This document shows positions 9,958 through 19,089 of a DNA stretch of 64,000 bases, piece by piece (position 1 is the stretch's first letter; each line of letters starts with the position of its first letter). The notes beneath the pieces are model-generated. The model was not told the DNA's origin, did no database searches, and saw only the letters and a program-made list of their open reading frames with translations. The stretch is from positions 558,001 through 622,000 of the forward strand of contig WGMH01000001.1 of the NCBI GenBank assembly GCA_016125165.1, written 5' to 3'. The stretch is from Alphaproteobacteria bacterium (GTDB lineage Bacteria > Pseudomonadota > Alphaproteobacteria > Micropepsales > Micropepsaceae). The position numbers were made by a program, and so were the translations under genes.

Positions 9958-11481
9958 ATGCACGCGCAATACGCCCGTTCCACTGCCTATGACGATGGGC
10001 TTCGCTTCTCTGCAAAGGGACGGCATGCCGATGCCATACAGTGCTATGAGCAGGCGCTGGCCGTTGAGCCGGACAGCCCACGCGTTCTGTTCGCGCTTGC
10101 AAATACGGCCGCGGCACTGGGTCTTGCCCGGCCCGCCGAAGAATTCTTCCGCCGGGTCCTGGCACTCGACCCAGCCCGGCTGGAAGCGCTGGTCAATCTC
10201 GGCAACCTGCTGCGGTCGCAGGGTGATTTCACCGCTGCCATTGCGCTACTGGAACCGGCAAAGGCCCGCGCGCCGGATTCTCCGGAATTGTGGTTGACAC
10301 TGGGTTCGGCCTATCGCGAATTCGGGGACTGGCAACAGGCGGAATTCCACTTCCGCGAAGCCCTGAACCTGCGCGAATCCTATGTGCCCGCCCTCGTGAA
10401 CCTCGCGGACATCCTCACGGACCATGGAAGCCGCAGCGATGCTCTGGCGCTCTATGAACAGGCCATCAGGCGCGACCCGGCCAATGCGCAGGCGCGCATG
10501 AACCGCGCGATCCTGCATCTGCTGGACGGAAACCTGAAGGACGGCTGGAAGGACTATGGTGCGCGCCTGAAACTTCCAGGCAAGGCGCCCATCGTCGATC
10601 ACCGGCTGAAACGCTGGGACGGCGGATCGTTGAAACGTGTGCGCCTTCTGGTGACCGCGGAACAGGGGGTTGGCGACCAGATGATGTTTGCCAGCGTGCT
10701 GCCCGAATTGGCGCAAAGGGCCAGGACCGAGGGTGGCGCCATCGTTCTGGAATGCGAGCCCAGACTTGCAGTGCTGTTCGCCCGTTCCTTCGATGGCGTA
10801 AGCGTCCACGCAGCGCAGCAGGTCACGAGAGATGGCACCGTACATGCGAGGTATGACTGGCTGAAGTCTGCAGGCGGTGCCAATGCCGCTATCGAATTGG
10901 GCAGCGTGCCACGCCATTTGCGCGGATCGCTGGATGCTTTCACAAAGACCGGCAGCTATCTCGTTCCCGATGAAGCCGAACGACGCTACTGGAAAAGCAC
11001 GTTTGACGGGCTGCGGCAGGCCCCGGTCATTGGTGTTTGCTGGCGCAGCGGAAAGTCCGGTGGCGCACGTTCGCTGCAATATGCTCCACTTGCGGCATGG
11101 GCCGCGTTCATTCGGGAGCTGCCCGGCGCCATTGTGTGCGCACAATATGACGCAACCGCGGACGAGATCGCCGCGCTTGAAGCGGCCAGCGGCCGCACGA
11201 TTCTGGTGCCGCAAAACCTCGATCAAAAGAACGCGCTCGATCGTACGGCAGCCATGCTTTCCGCGCTCGATTGCGTCGTGTCGGCTCCTACGGCCGTCTC
11301 CTGGCTGGCGGCGGGATGCGGGACCGCGACCTACAAAATTCTGTACGACACGAGCTGGACCAGTTTTGGCCAACGCCATGAGCCGTTTGCGCCGGCCTGC
11401 ATGTGCATAACGCCGCCAACACCGGGCGACTGGTCGGGTGCTTTCGCCAAGGCACTTGCGGAAATCAGCGCGCGATCTTGA
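9958..11481 (+). CDS. TPR-domain glycosyltransferase (FlbA-like), flagellar
   Basis: 507 residues. About residues 5-185 are consecutive tetratricopeptide repeats (Y-x-x-A-L-x-x-x-P pattern). From about 215 to the end is a GT-B-like domain similar to heptosyltransferases (TAEQGVGDQMMFASVLPEL; IGVCWRSGKS). This combination occurs in flagellin glycosyltransferases FlmG/FlbA, where the TPR part binds flagellin. A second such protein is encoded at 26312-28120. The start is supported by the first TPR beginning within ten residues; no strong ribosome site is visible. Its 3' end overlaps the convergent fusion gene by 17 bases. Confidence 0.82.
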   Translation: MHAQYARSTAYDDGLRFSAKGRHADAIQCYEQALAVEPDSPRVLFALANTAAALGLARPAEEFFRRVLALDPARLEALVNLGNLLRSQGDFTAAIALLEPAKARAPDSPELWLTLGSAYREFGDWQQAEFHFREALNLRESYVPALVNLADILTDHGSRSDALALYEQAIRRDPANAQARMNRAILHLLDGNLKDGWKDYGARLKLPGKAPIVDHRLKRWDGGSLKRVRLLVTAEQGVGDQMMFASVLPELAQRARTEGGAIVLECEPRLAVLFARSFDGVSVHAAQQVTRDGTVHARYDWLKSAGGANAAIELGSVPRHLRGSLDAFTKTGSYLVPDEAERRYWKSTFDGLRQAPVIGVCWRSGKSGGARSLQYAPLAAWAAFIRELPGAIVCAQYDATADEIAALEAASGRTILVPQNLDQKNALDRTAAMLSALDCVVSAPTAVSWLAAGCGTATYKILYDTSWTSFGQRHEPFAPACMCITPPTPGDWSGAFAKALAEISARS

Positions 11482-13279
11482 GAGGCTGCGCTTTGGCTTC
11501 GGTTAGCGCATCCTTGAGATCAGCGGCGATACGCGACGGACCAAGCCCGTCAATCGTCATCAGTCCAGCCGCACGCATGTCGCGCCGGCGAGGCAAATCG
11601 GAAAGCAGCGCCCAGACGCTGCGCGCGATATCGCTGTCTTCCGCCCGCTCAATAGTACCAAGGCTGATACCCATTCCAGCCTGTTCGAATGCCGATGCGG
11701 ACAGTGCGTGGTCTTCTGTCAGGCACATGTAGATTGCCGGCACACCACACGATGCAAGCTCATAGGCGGTGACACCAAAGGCCGTCAAAGCGAGATCAGC
11801 AGAACCGAACTCCGTGGCGAGACCATCTGCGCCTTCCACCGTTTCAAAGTGAGAAGCGAGTTTCACGATGGCGCGTGCGACATTCGTGCGATCTGCCATG
11901 CCCGGCCCGATTACAAATCGCGCACGGAACAACGGATCAAGCGTACTGAGCGCACGCGCTGCGCGAAGCGTCAATCCCGCCGGATCGCTGCCGCCCATCG
12001 TGATCAACAAGGTCGGGCGGGGCATGGCACTGCGAACCGGCGCGTTTGTACGTGTGCAGCCTGTGAGGGACCATTGCCAACCGATACGCGGCACACAGAG
12101 CGAGCCCGACCAATCCAGATGTTCAACCTGTGGAACAGGCGGATAATAAGCGAGATTGGCAGCAAGGCGGCGATCCGAACCATCGTCAATTACCGCTATC
12201 AATTCAACTTCGCGGGAAAGCGCCTGAAGATCCGCCCGGCCTACGCCTTCACGCATGTCGCAGATCAGAAGATCAGGCGCGTGCGCGCCAATGGCGGACC
12301 TAAGCGTTTCGAAATCCGTTTCCGGCGTGGTAGCGATGATCTCAAATCCCGCGCGTGTGATCGGCACATGCGCATCATCCGACCCGTTCACGGCAAATAT
12401 CACGCCAACGCCTTCGCGGTCCCGTAATTCGCGCGCGAGAGACACCATGCGCTTGACGTGACCATAGCCATACTTGCCGCCACCGTCGCAGCGGATGAGC
12501 GCGAGGCTTTGCCGCGAGGCCAAGCGTTTCTGGGCAACGTGCGCATTGATTGCCCGAAGCTGTGGCTCGCGCTCCAGGAGCAACAAAAGGTCAGCGAGAG
12601 ACGCTTCTCCCGCTTTGGCATCGAGCCGGGCATGAACCGCCTCGACAAATGTCAGATCGTCGGGCGTGTCGATGGTGAGACGTCCGGCCTCCCGTGCCAA
12701 CGGCAGATACGCGGAGGCGCGCGCAAGACGCACAAAATCCGGGTGGAGTTTAAAATAGCCCGTGACATGCTCGCGCGCGACAGGGTCGTCAGCAGCATCC
12801 ATCATCAGCTTGTCAAGGGCGCGGCGTGTGAACGGGTCCACGCCCTCATGTGCTGTGACCGCACCTTCTTCCAGCAAGACATAGTCGCCATCCTGCTCCA
12901 GCAGCGCTGCGACAAGGTGATCGATGAAGGCGGCATCGAGAAACGGCGCATCGGACGATACCCGTACGATCACATCCGCATCGAGCAATTCCGCGGCGCG
13001 TGCAAAACGGGCAAGAACGTTATCTTCGGGGCCGCGTACAACCGGAACATCATTCTGTTTCGCCCATTCCACGATCGCGTCGTCACGCGGATTGGTGGAG
13101 GTGGCAATGGCGACCTCCTCGATGAAATGCGAGCGGCGCAGACGGTGCACGATATGCCAGAGCAAGGGTTGTCCGGCGACGGGTTTGAGAACTTTTCCAG
13201 GCAGGCGCGTGGATCCCATGCGCGCCTGAATGACAGCGACGATGCGCAGATGATCCGAGGGGGCTGGAGGTTGCATCAT
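11465..13279 (-). CDS. Fusion of SpsF-type cytidylyltransferase and PseG-type UDP-sugar hydrolase
   Basis: 604 residues, two enzymes in one chain. About residues 11-245 form an SpsF/NeuA-like cytidylyltransferase (VIQARMGSTRLPGKVL; RVSSDAPFLD), expected to make CMP-sugar. About 265-600 form a PseG-like domain with the glycine-histidine motif GYGHVKRMVSLA and the nucleotide site MGGSDPAGL. PseG splits UDP from an amino sugar before condensation with phosphoenolpyruvate. The gene follows the NeuB-like gene with a four-base overlap, so hydrolysis, condensation and CMP activation are encoded by two adjacent genes. Substrate (pseudaminic, legionaminic or another nonulosonic acid) cannot be read from the sequence. 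Confidence 0.88.
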   Translation of the reverse strand: MMQPPAPSDHLRIVAVIQARMGSTRLPGKVLKPVAGQPLLWHIVHRLRRSHFIEEVAIATSTNPRDDAIVEWAKQNDVPVVRGPEDNVLARFARAAELLDADVIVRVSSDAPFLDAAFIDHLVAALLEQDGDYVLLEEGAVTAHEGVDPFTRRALDKLMMDAADDPVAREHVTGYFKLHPDFVRLARASAYLPLAREAGRLTIDTPDDLTFVEAVHARLDAKAGEASLADLLLLLEREPQLRAINAHVAQKRLASRQSLALIRCDGGGKYGYGHVKRMVSLARELRDREGVGVIFAVNGSDDAHVPITRAGFEIIATTPETDFETLRSAIGAHAPDLLICDMREGVGRADLQALSREVELIAVIDDGSDRRLAANLAYYPPVPQVEHLDWSGSLCVPRIGWQWSLTGCTRTNAPVRSAMPRPTLLITMGGSDPAGLTLRAARALSTLDPLFRARFVIGPGMADRTNVARAIVKLASHFETVEGADGLATEFGSADLALTAFGVTAYELASCGVPAIYMCLTEDHALSASAFEQAGMGISLGTIERAEDSDIARSVWALLSDLPRRRDMRAAGLMTIDGLGPSRIAADLKDALTEAKAQPLKIAR

Positions 13280-14157
13280 GCTGCGGGCTTCCAGCGTGCG
13301 CGCACGTGGCGCAAGGGGCGCATGCCGTCCACAGGATCAGCACGCCATTCGCGATCCTCAGCCTCGCTGGCCTGCGGTTCCTTGAAACCCTCGCCATCGG
13401 CAGCAAGGCTTTCACGGATGCGGGCGATCACAGGGCCGATTTCTTCGGGCAGCCAGCAGTGGCCAGCGGCATATTCCGCGCCTTCTCCGTCCAGATCGAG
13501 GTGGAATTCCACCACATGCGCGCCCCAGTGGTGCACCGCGCGCTCGACCACAGATGGTTTTCGCGTGTGATCGGACCAGCCAACAGCACAACCTGTGGCT
13601 TTCGAAATGGCCGCAATGGCTGACAGGTTGGCTTCGCCGACTGGCGTGGGGTACGCGGATACGCAGTGCAGCAGCGCGATATCCTGACCACCTGAAGATT
13701 TCAGCGTGCGCACCGCGGCGACGATTTCCTCCATGATGGCCATGCCAGTGGAAAGCACGACAGGCTTGCCCGTTTCCGCACACGCCCGCAGCAGCGGACC
13801 AACGAGCAACTCGTAGGACGCGATCTTGTAGAAATCGACGAAGGGTTGAAGCTCTCGCACAGCTTCGAGATAAAACGGCGTGCAGGAAAACTGAATGCCC
13901 CGCGCGCGACAATGCGCCGCCAGCGGCTCCAGGTGATCCAACGGCAATTCCCATGCTTTGCGGGCCCGGTGCTTCTCAGAGAGTGCCAGAATTTCCGGCG
14001 CAAACATGCGATCGATCTTGAAGAGCTGAAACTTCACGGCATCGCAGCCGCAATCGGCGGCGGCATCTACAAATGCAAGAGCACGCGCCAGATCCTGCGC
14101 GTGGTTGCTGGAGGCTTCGGCGATGAAGAAGGGCCGGCGGGGCGGAAATTGCTGCAT
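13276..14157 (-). CDS. NeuB-family nonulosonic acid synthase lacking SAF domain
   Basis: 293 residues, an aldolase-type TIM barrel of the NeuB/PseI/LegI family: FIAEASSNHAQDLARA, CDAVKFQLFK, STGMAIMEEI, LLHCVSAYPTP and GWSDHT are all present. NeuB proteins are normally about 340-350 residues with a C-terminal SAF (antifreeze-like) domain; this one ends shortly after the barrel. The usual EKHFTLD segment reads VEFHLDLDG. It would condense phosphoenolpyruvate with a free amino sugar. The start ATG has a GGAG ribosome site. It is followed by the SpsF-PseG fusion (4-base overlap) and is divergent from the methyltransferase operon. Confidence 0.85.
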   Translation of the reverse strand: MQQFPPRRPFFIAEASSNHAQDLARALAFVDAAADCGCDAVKFQLFKIDRMFAPEILALSEKHRARKAWELPLDHLEPLAAHCRARGIQFSCTPFYLEAVRELQPFVDFYKIASYELLVGPLLRACAETGKPVVLSTGMAIMEEIVAAVRTLKSSGGQDIALLHCVSAYPTPVGEANLSAIAAISKATGCAVGWSDHTRKPSVVERAVHHWGAHVVEFHLDLDGEGAEYAAGHCWLPEEIGPVIARIRESLAADGEGFKEPQASEAEDREWRADPVDGMRPLRHVRARWKPAA

Positions 14158-14237
14158 GCGTGTCGAATCTCCTTAACCGTTTCTAAAGAGGGTTTGGCTA
14201 AGGATGCGTTAACGAGGGACTATTTCGGGTTACCACG

Positions 14238-15167
14238 ATGGGCATCGCCGCCGCCGAGACCGTGATTGCATGGCAAAGCCATGAAGGTTTGCGGATCACG
14301 CGCAAAAACGGGTTCGATATCATCGACTGCGCCATGTGCGGCTTCAAACATGTGGTGCCTCTGCCGGAGCCCGCAGAACTGGAACGCGAATACCGCGAGA
14401 GCTACTACCGCGATGAAAAGCCTACGTTTCTTTCGCACGCGGGAGAGGATCAGGCCTGGGCCGAGCTATCGCAAAGCGACCGGTTGGAATCCTTTGAGAA
14501 ATTGCTGCCGCCGAACCGCCGCCGGCTGCTGGATATCGGTTCTGGCCCCGGATTTTTCTTGAAGACTGCGCAGGCGCGCGGCTGGACAACTATGGGTATC
14601 GAACCTTCGGAGCAGGCCGCCGCCCATGCGCGAAGCTTGGGTCTTGAAATCGTTCAGGGCTTCTTCGGCGCCGATACCGCTTCTTCCCTGGGCCGGTTCG
14701 ATGCCATAAATCTGAACAATGTTCTGGAACATGTTCCCAATCCAACCGCCCTTCTGATCGCGGCCCGCGATCTTTTGGATGACGGCGGTATTCTGTGCGT
14801 GAACGTGCCCAATGACTTTTCGCCGTTTCAGATCGCGGCCAACGCTGGCGGCGCTACGCCGGAATGGTGGGTGGCCCCACCGCACCATCTCAACTATTTC
14901 GACTTCGACTCGCTATCTGGTCTGCTCGAACGGCTGGGGCTCTGGATCGCCGAACGCAGCACATCCTTTCCCATGGAAGCGTTCCTGCTCATGGGTGAGA
15001 ACTACACCGCCGATTCCGACCTGGGCCGCGCCTGCCACAACAAGCGCAAGAAATTCGATCTGGCGTGGGAAGCTGCCGGTTTGAGAGAAGCTCGCCGCGC
15101 CTTCTATCGCGCACTGGCCAGTGCCGGAATGGGCCGCGAAGCCATGGCCATCGGCATCAAGCCCTGA
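14238..15167 (+). CDS. Class I SAM-dependent methyltransferase (glycan cluster)
   Basis: 309 residues. A short Cys motif (CAMC at 31-34) precedes a Rossmann methyltransferase domain with motif I LLDIGSGPGFF at about 97-107 and the later segment LNNVLEHVPNP. This is the type found in capsule, O-antigen and flagellar glycan clusters (Methyltransf_23-like). The acceptor is unknown; a sugar or its nucleotide form is inferred from the neighbours. It is the first gene of the plus-strand operon that runs to 23031, divergent from neuB with 80 bases between the starts. Confidence 0.8.
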   Translation: MGIAAAETVIAWQSHEGLRITRKNGFDIIDCAMCGFKHVVPLPEPAELEREYRESYYRDEKPTFLSHAGEDQAWAELSQSDRLESFEKLLPPNRRRLLDIGSGPGFFLKTAQARGWTTMGIEPSEQAAAHARSLGLEIVQGFFGADTASSLGRFDAINLNNVLEHVPNPTALLIAARDLLDDGGILCVNVPNDFSPFQIAANAGGATPEWWVAPPHHLNYFDFDSLSGLLERLGLWIAERSTSFPMEAFLLMGENYTADSDLGRACHNKRKKFDLAWEAAGLREARRAFYRALASAGMGREAMAIGIKP

Positions 15168-15172
15168 CGCAA

Positions 15173-16009
15173 ATGAGCCAGAAAACTCAGGCTTTTTTCG
15201 TCGTCTCCAGCGGCCGCTCCGGCACCGCGATGCTGCACAAGGCGCTTTCGGCGGCCGGCAATGTCGAGATGCACCACGAATACATGGTTCATATTGTCCA
15301 GCCGCTGGCCGTGCGACGCTATATGGGCCTTTGTTCCCAGACCGAAGCCTGTGAGGTGCTGCGCTCCACGCACGTGGCCGCCGCGCATTACAGCCGCGCC
15401 GCGCATTGGGGCGACTCCTCCAACAAACTTTCCTGGCTGATCCCGGAAATCTCCGAGCTGATGCCCGAAGCGAAGTTCGTGCATCTGGTTCGCGACGGCC
15501 GCAAGGTCGCGGGGTCCTATTTCCGCAAGCTTGGCGCTGAATGCTACGACAACCAATCGACAGCGATCCTGGCCGCGCACATTGCCGATCCACGCAATGT
15601 CCCAGCGCCCCCGCCGGAAAAGCCCTATTGGTGGCCCCTGCCGCGCAGGGACGATCCCGTCGCGCGGGACTTCGTTCAGTTCGACCAGTTCGAGCGCATC
15701 ACCTGGCACTGGGCCGAAATCAACCGGGTGATCACGGAGGCTTTGGCCGCCCTGCCCGCAGCCAGAAAGCATTTCGTACATCTGGAAACGCTTCACGAAA
15801 ATCCAAATGCCGTTGAAGAGCTTTTACACTTTCTTAATCTTGATTACCGCGACGAGATCGGAGCGATGTTTGCCCGTCCCCACAACGTGAACCGCCCTGT
15901 AGACCAGCTGCTTGACGCCAGACAGCGCACCCAGTTTGATCAAATCGCAGGCGCGATGATGAAGTCGCTTGGCTATGCAGATTCTGCCGAGTACGTAGTG
16001 AATTATTAA
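15173..16009 (+). CDS. Sulfotransferase family protein
   Basis: 278 residues from ATG at 15173, five bases after the preceding stop; a longer upstream frame would overlap the methyltransferase. The N-terminus has the PAPS-binding loop SSGRSGTAML (about 12-21), and the region VHLVRDGRKVAGSYF matches the 3'-phosphate binding motif of sulfotransferases. The protein would transfer sulfate from PAPS, probably to a sugar hydroxyl given its place between two methyltransferase genes. No signal peptide or membrane anchor is seen, so it acts in the cytoplasm. The acceptor is not predictable. Confidence 0.8.
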   Translation: MSQKTQAFFVVSSGRSGTAMLHKALSAAGNVEMHHEYMVHIVQPLAVRRYMGLCSQTEACEVLRSTHVAAAHYSRAAHWGDSSNKLSWLIPEISELMPEAKFVHLVRDGRKVAGSYFRKLGAECYDNQSTAILAAHIADPRNVPAPPPEKPYWWPLPRRDDPVARDFVQFDQFERITWHWAEINRVITEALAALPAARKHFVHLETLHENPNAVEELLHFLNLDYRDEIGAMFARPHNVNRPVDQLLDARQRTQFDQIAGAMMKSLGYADSAEYVVNY

Positions 16010-16056
16010 GCACGACGCTCCGAAGATGGTTACCGGACTATTCCCGGAACATCTGC

Positions 16057-17229
16057 ATGGCCAACCTTTGTGAACTTTGCTTTCGCGACGCGCTCGAACT
16101 TGCCTATCAACCCGAAAGCTCCACGCGCGGCCTGACCGTGCACGTGTGTCAGCATTGCGGGCTTGTTCAGAGTCTGCCGCGCATCGATCGTGCCACGCGC
16201 GCACCCGCTGCTGTTTCTGGCGGTGCGGATTGGGGCAATGTGCGTTATGGCAAAGGATTCCGTACCCAGGCCGCAATTGCTGCACTGAAGCGCCATGCCA
16301 ATCTCGAATCTGCGCTGAAGGTACTGGACGTTGGTTCCAATCGCGGCAGCTTCGCGCGCACCTTTCTGGATCTGGCGCCGAATGCTGAACTCACTGCGGT
16401 CGAGCCGGATGAACGCGTCGCAGCCTATAGCGCCGGACTGGAGCGCACACGTCTGATTGAGTCGCGCATCGAAGACGCCGTTCTGGGAAATGAGGCGTAC
16501 GACGTCGTGCATTCCTGCCATACGGCGGAACACCTGGGCGATCCGCTGATGGTGTTTGCCGATCATTGGCGCGTTCTGAAACCGGGCGGCATTCTGCTGG
16601 TGGATGTGCCGAATATCGCACTGCTCGATTCCGACGACATTCTCGAGGAATGGTTCATCGACAAGCATCTCTACCATTTCTCGGCACGCACGCTGATGCG
16701 CATGGTTGCGGCGGCAGGGTTTGAAACCATTTGTCCGCCCGACGCCACGGATCGCGAAAACCTCTTGCTGGTGGCGCGCAAGTCTGGCGTCGCTCACCGC
16801 GCGGTTGAGGGCGATCAGCGTGAAGTGGATGAAGCCGAACGCCTGATTGCCACATATGTTTCCACGCGGGCGCGCAATCTGATGGCGCTCACGGCTGCGG
16901 CAGCGGAGATTTCCAGCTACGCGCCGCGCAAGGTCGCTATGTGGGGTGCCGGACGATTGTTTGATAGCCTTGTCACTCATGGCGGCTTTCAGCCCGCCGG
17001 GCTTTCGCTTTTGATCGACAAGCATCTGAAGGCGCACATGACGACTCGCCATGGCGCGCCGCTCGCTGGCCCGGAAGCCCTGCGCGACACCAGCCCCGAT
17101 GTTCTTGTGGTGATGTCACGTGGATTTTCCAGCGAAATCGTGAGCGAGGCCAAAACGCTCGCTCCGCACGCGGAGATCATTCTTTACGGCGATCTTCTCA
17201 AGCGCGCCCGCAAGGCACAGGCGGCATAA
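16057..17229 (+). CDS. SAM methyltransferase with N-terminal zinc ribbon and C-terminal Rossmann domain
   Basis: 390 residues. Cys5, Cys8, Cys31 and Cys34 form a zinc-ribbon pair like that of sugar C-methyltransferases. A methyltransferase domain follows (VLDVGSNRGSFA at about 89-100; SCHTAEHLGDP), then a C-terminal third (VAMWGAGRLFDSLV) resembling the C-methyltransferase C-terminal domain. This three-part plan matches the family of TylC3/NovU-type sugar C-methyltransferases, so carbon methylation of a nucleotide sugar is possible. It is 47 bases after the sulfotransferase gene and two bases before the transketolase gene. Confidence 0.8.
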   Translation: MANLCELCFRDALELAYQPESSTRGLTVHVCQHCGLVQSLPRIDRATRAPAAVSGGADWGNVRYGKGFRTQAAIAALKRHANLESALKVLDVGSNRGSFARTFLDLAPNAELTAVEPDERVAAYSAGLERTRLIESRIEDAVLGNEAYDVVHSCHTAEHLGDPLMVFADHWRVLKPGGILLVDVPNIALLDSDDILEEWFIDKHLYHFSARTLMRMVAAAGFETICPPDATDRENLLLVARKSGVAHRAVEGDQREVDEAERLIATYVSTRARNLMALTAAAAEISSYAPRKVAMWGAGRLFDSLVTHGGFQPAGLSLLIDKHLKAHMTTRHGAPLAGPEALRDTSPDVLVVMSRGFSSEIVSEAKTLAPHAEIILYGDLLKRARKAQAA

Positions 17230-17231
17230 CC

Positions 17232-18128
17232 ATGACCGATACGGCGAAAATTATTGTCGGCGAAAATCCCTCGGATCTCGCTAAAGATCTTGCGGTGGCC
17301 GCAGCGTTCACGCGCAAACACGCCATTGCTTCCATATATCATGCCGGCTCGGGTCATCCTGGCGGCGCCATGTCCAGTGCGGACATTCTTGCCTGCCTTT
17401 TCGGTGCGGAAATGAACTTCTGGCCCGATCAGATCCACGATCCACAACGCGACCGCTTCGTCCTTTCAAAGGGTCACGGCGCTCCCGCGCTCTATGCCAT
17501 TGCGGCGCATCATGGCTTTTGCGGCATCAAGGACTCCCTGCGTTTGCGCAAACTGAACAGCCCCTTCCAAGGGCATCCGCATGTTCTCGATCTGCCCTGG
17601 GTTGAAACCAGCACGGGATCGCTTGGTCAAGGCATTTCGGTTGCGCTGGGTATGGCGATGGGCCTCAAACTTCAGAAGAATCCCGCACGCGTCTACACGC
17701 TGCTGGGCGATGGCGAATTGCAGGAAGGCGAGGTTTGGGAAGCGGCCATGTGCGCGGCCCATCACCGGCTCGACAATCTTTGCGCGATCATCGACTACAA
17801 CAAGCTGCAAAGCGACAATTCAAACGAAGTCATCATGCGACTGGAACCGCTGGCCGCAAAGTTCCGCGCGTTCGATTGGGCTGTTGCCGAGGTGGACGGC
17901 CACGACATCGTTGAGCTGCTTTCCGCGTTCCGTCGTGCATCCGCCACCCATGGCCGGCCCGCGGTCGTCATTGCACACACGATCAAGGGCAAAGGCGTTC
18001 CCTACATGGAAAACATTCCAACGTGGCATGGCAGCGTGAAGCTCACGCGCGAACAGGCCGAAGATGCACTGGCGGCGCTCGGCGCTGACGGCAGTGAAAT
18101 CAGGGAGCTTCTCGACCATGGCCAGTGA
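17232..18128 (+). CDS. Transketolase, N-terminal subunit
   Basis: 298 residues, equal to the N-terminal (thiamine diphosphate-binding) part of transketolase. GSGHPGGAMSSADILA and the cofactor motif GDGELQEGEVWEA...DYNKLQSD are clear. It overlaps the C-terminal subunit gene by 11 bases, so the pair makes a split transketolase. The enzyme moves two-carbon ketol units between sugars. Location inside a glycan operon, rather than with pentose phosphate genes, suggests that it builds or cuts a special sugar skeleton; this is inference. Confidence 0.92.
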   Translation: MTDTAKIIVGENPSDLAKDLAVAAAFTRKHAIASIYHAGSGHPGGAMSSADILACLFGAEMNFWPDQIHDPQRDRFVLSKGHGAPALYAIAAHHGFCGIKDSLRLRKLNSPFQGHPHVLDLPWVETSTGSLGQGISVALGMAMGLKLQKNPARVYTLLGDGELQEGEVWEAAMCAAHHRLDNLCAIIDYNKLQSDNSNEVIMRLEPLAAKFRAFDWAVAEVDGHDIVELLSAFRRASATHGRPAVVIAHTIKGKGVPYMENIPTWHGSVKLTREQAEDALAALGADGSEIRELLDHGQ

Positions 18129-19089
18129 CGCCCCAGCCCTGATTGCCACAAGCGGCGATTCCCTGCGCGAAGCCTTCGGCAAGGCGCTTTCGGCGCTCGC
18201 CGACGAATTTCCGAAGGTCGTCGTGCTGGATGCCGATATCGCCGGCGGAACTGGCGTGCATCATTTCCGCAAGTCGCATCCCGAACGCTTCCTGCAATTC
18301 GGCATCGCCGAGCAGAACATGATGGCAGCCGCAGGCGGGCTCGCGGCGGTCGGTCACATCCCGATCGTCACGACATTTGCGGTGTTCTGTCTTCGCGCCA
18401 TAGAGCAGGCGCGCCTTTCACTTTGCTATGCGCGGCGCAACGCCAAGATTGTTGCGAGTCATCCCGGGATCGACGTTGGACCGGATGGTGGTTCCGCGCA
18501 GGCGCTGGAGGATCTCGCGGCCTTTCGTGCGATACCGGGCATGACCGTGATTTCGCCTGCCGACCCCTTGGAGATGGCACAGGCGACCCGCGCCATTCTG
18601 GAATTCGATGGGCCGGTTTATATGCGCACTGGCCGCAGCCCGGCGCGGCGGCTATTCGGCGAAGATCATGTGTTCAAGATCGGCAAGGGCAACATCCTGC
18701 GCGATGGGTGCGATGTGACCATCGTCGCCTGTGGCGTAGAAGTGGCGCGCGCGATGGATGCGGCAGAGCTGCTGGCCGGCGAAGGCATCTCTGCACGCGT
18801 CGTAAACATGGCAACAATCAAGCCAATCGATGCGGAATTGCTGGCCCGTTGCGCTGAGGAAACCGGCGCCATCGTGACAGCAGAGGACCATAACATTTTC
18901 GGAGGCCTTGGCGGCGCCGTCGCGGAATCATTGGTTTCGACCCGCCCCTGCCCGGTGGAATTCGTGGGCTTGCAGGATACATTCGGTGCATCAGGCGAAC
19001 CGGATGAGCTGGCCGATGCTTTTGGCATCAGCGCGCCGCACATCGCGGCGGCGGCCAGACGCGCCATCACGCGGAAGGCCGCGCAATGA
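18118..19089 (+). CDS. Transketolase, C-terminal subunit
   Basis: 323 residues from ATG at 18118, inside the end of the preceding gene. It has the pyrimidine-binding domain (FLQFGIAEQNMMAAAGGLA, with the catalytic glutamate of GIAEQN), a GPDGGSAQALEDL segment typical of two-subunit transketolases and DXS-like enzymes, and the C-terminal transketolase domain (about 200-323). It works with the 17232-18128 product. The next gene overlaps by four bases (ATGA). Confidence 0.92.
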   Translation: MASDAPALIATSGDSLREAFGKALSALADEFPKVVVLDADIAGGTGVHHFRKSHPERFLQFGIAEQNMMAAAGGLAAVGHIPIVTTFAVFCLRAIEQARLSLCYARRNAKIVASHPGIDVGPDGGSAQALEDLAAFRAIPGMTVISPADPLEMAQATRAILEFDGPVYMRTGRSPARRLFGEDHVFKIGKGNILRDGCDVTIVACGVEVARAMDAAELLAGEGISARVVNMATIKPIDAELLARCAEETGAIVTAEDHNIFGGLGGAVAESLVSTRPCPVEFVGLQDTFGASGEPDELADAFGISAPHIAAAARRAITRKAAQ

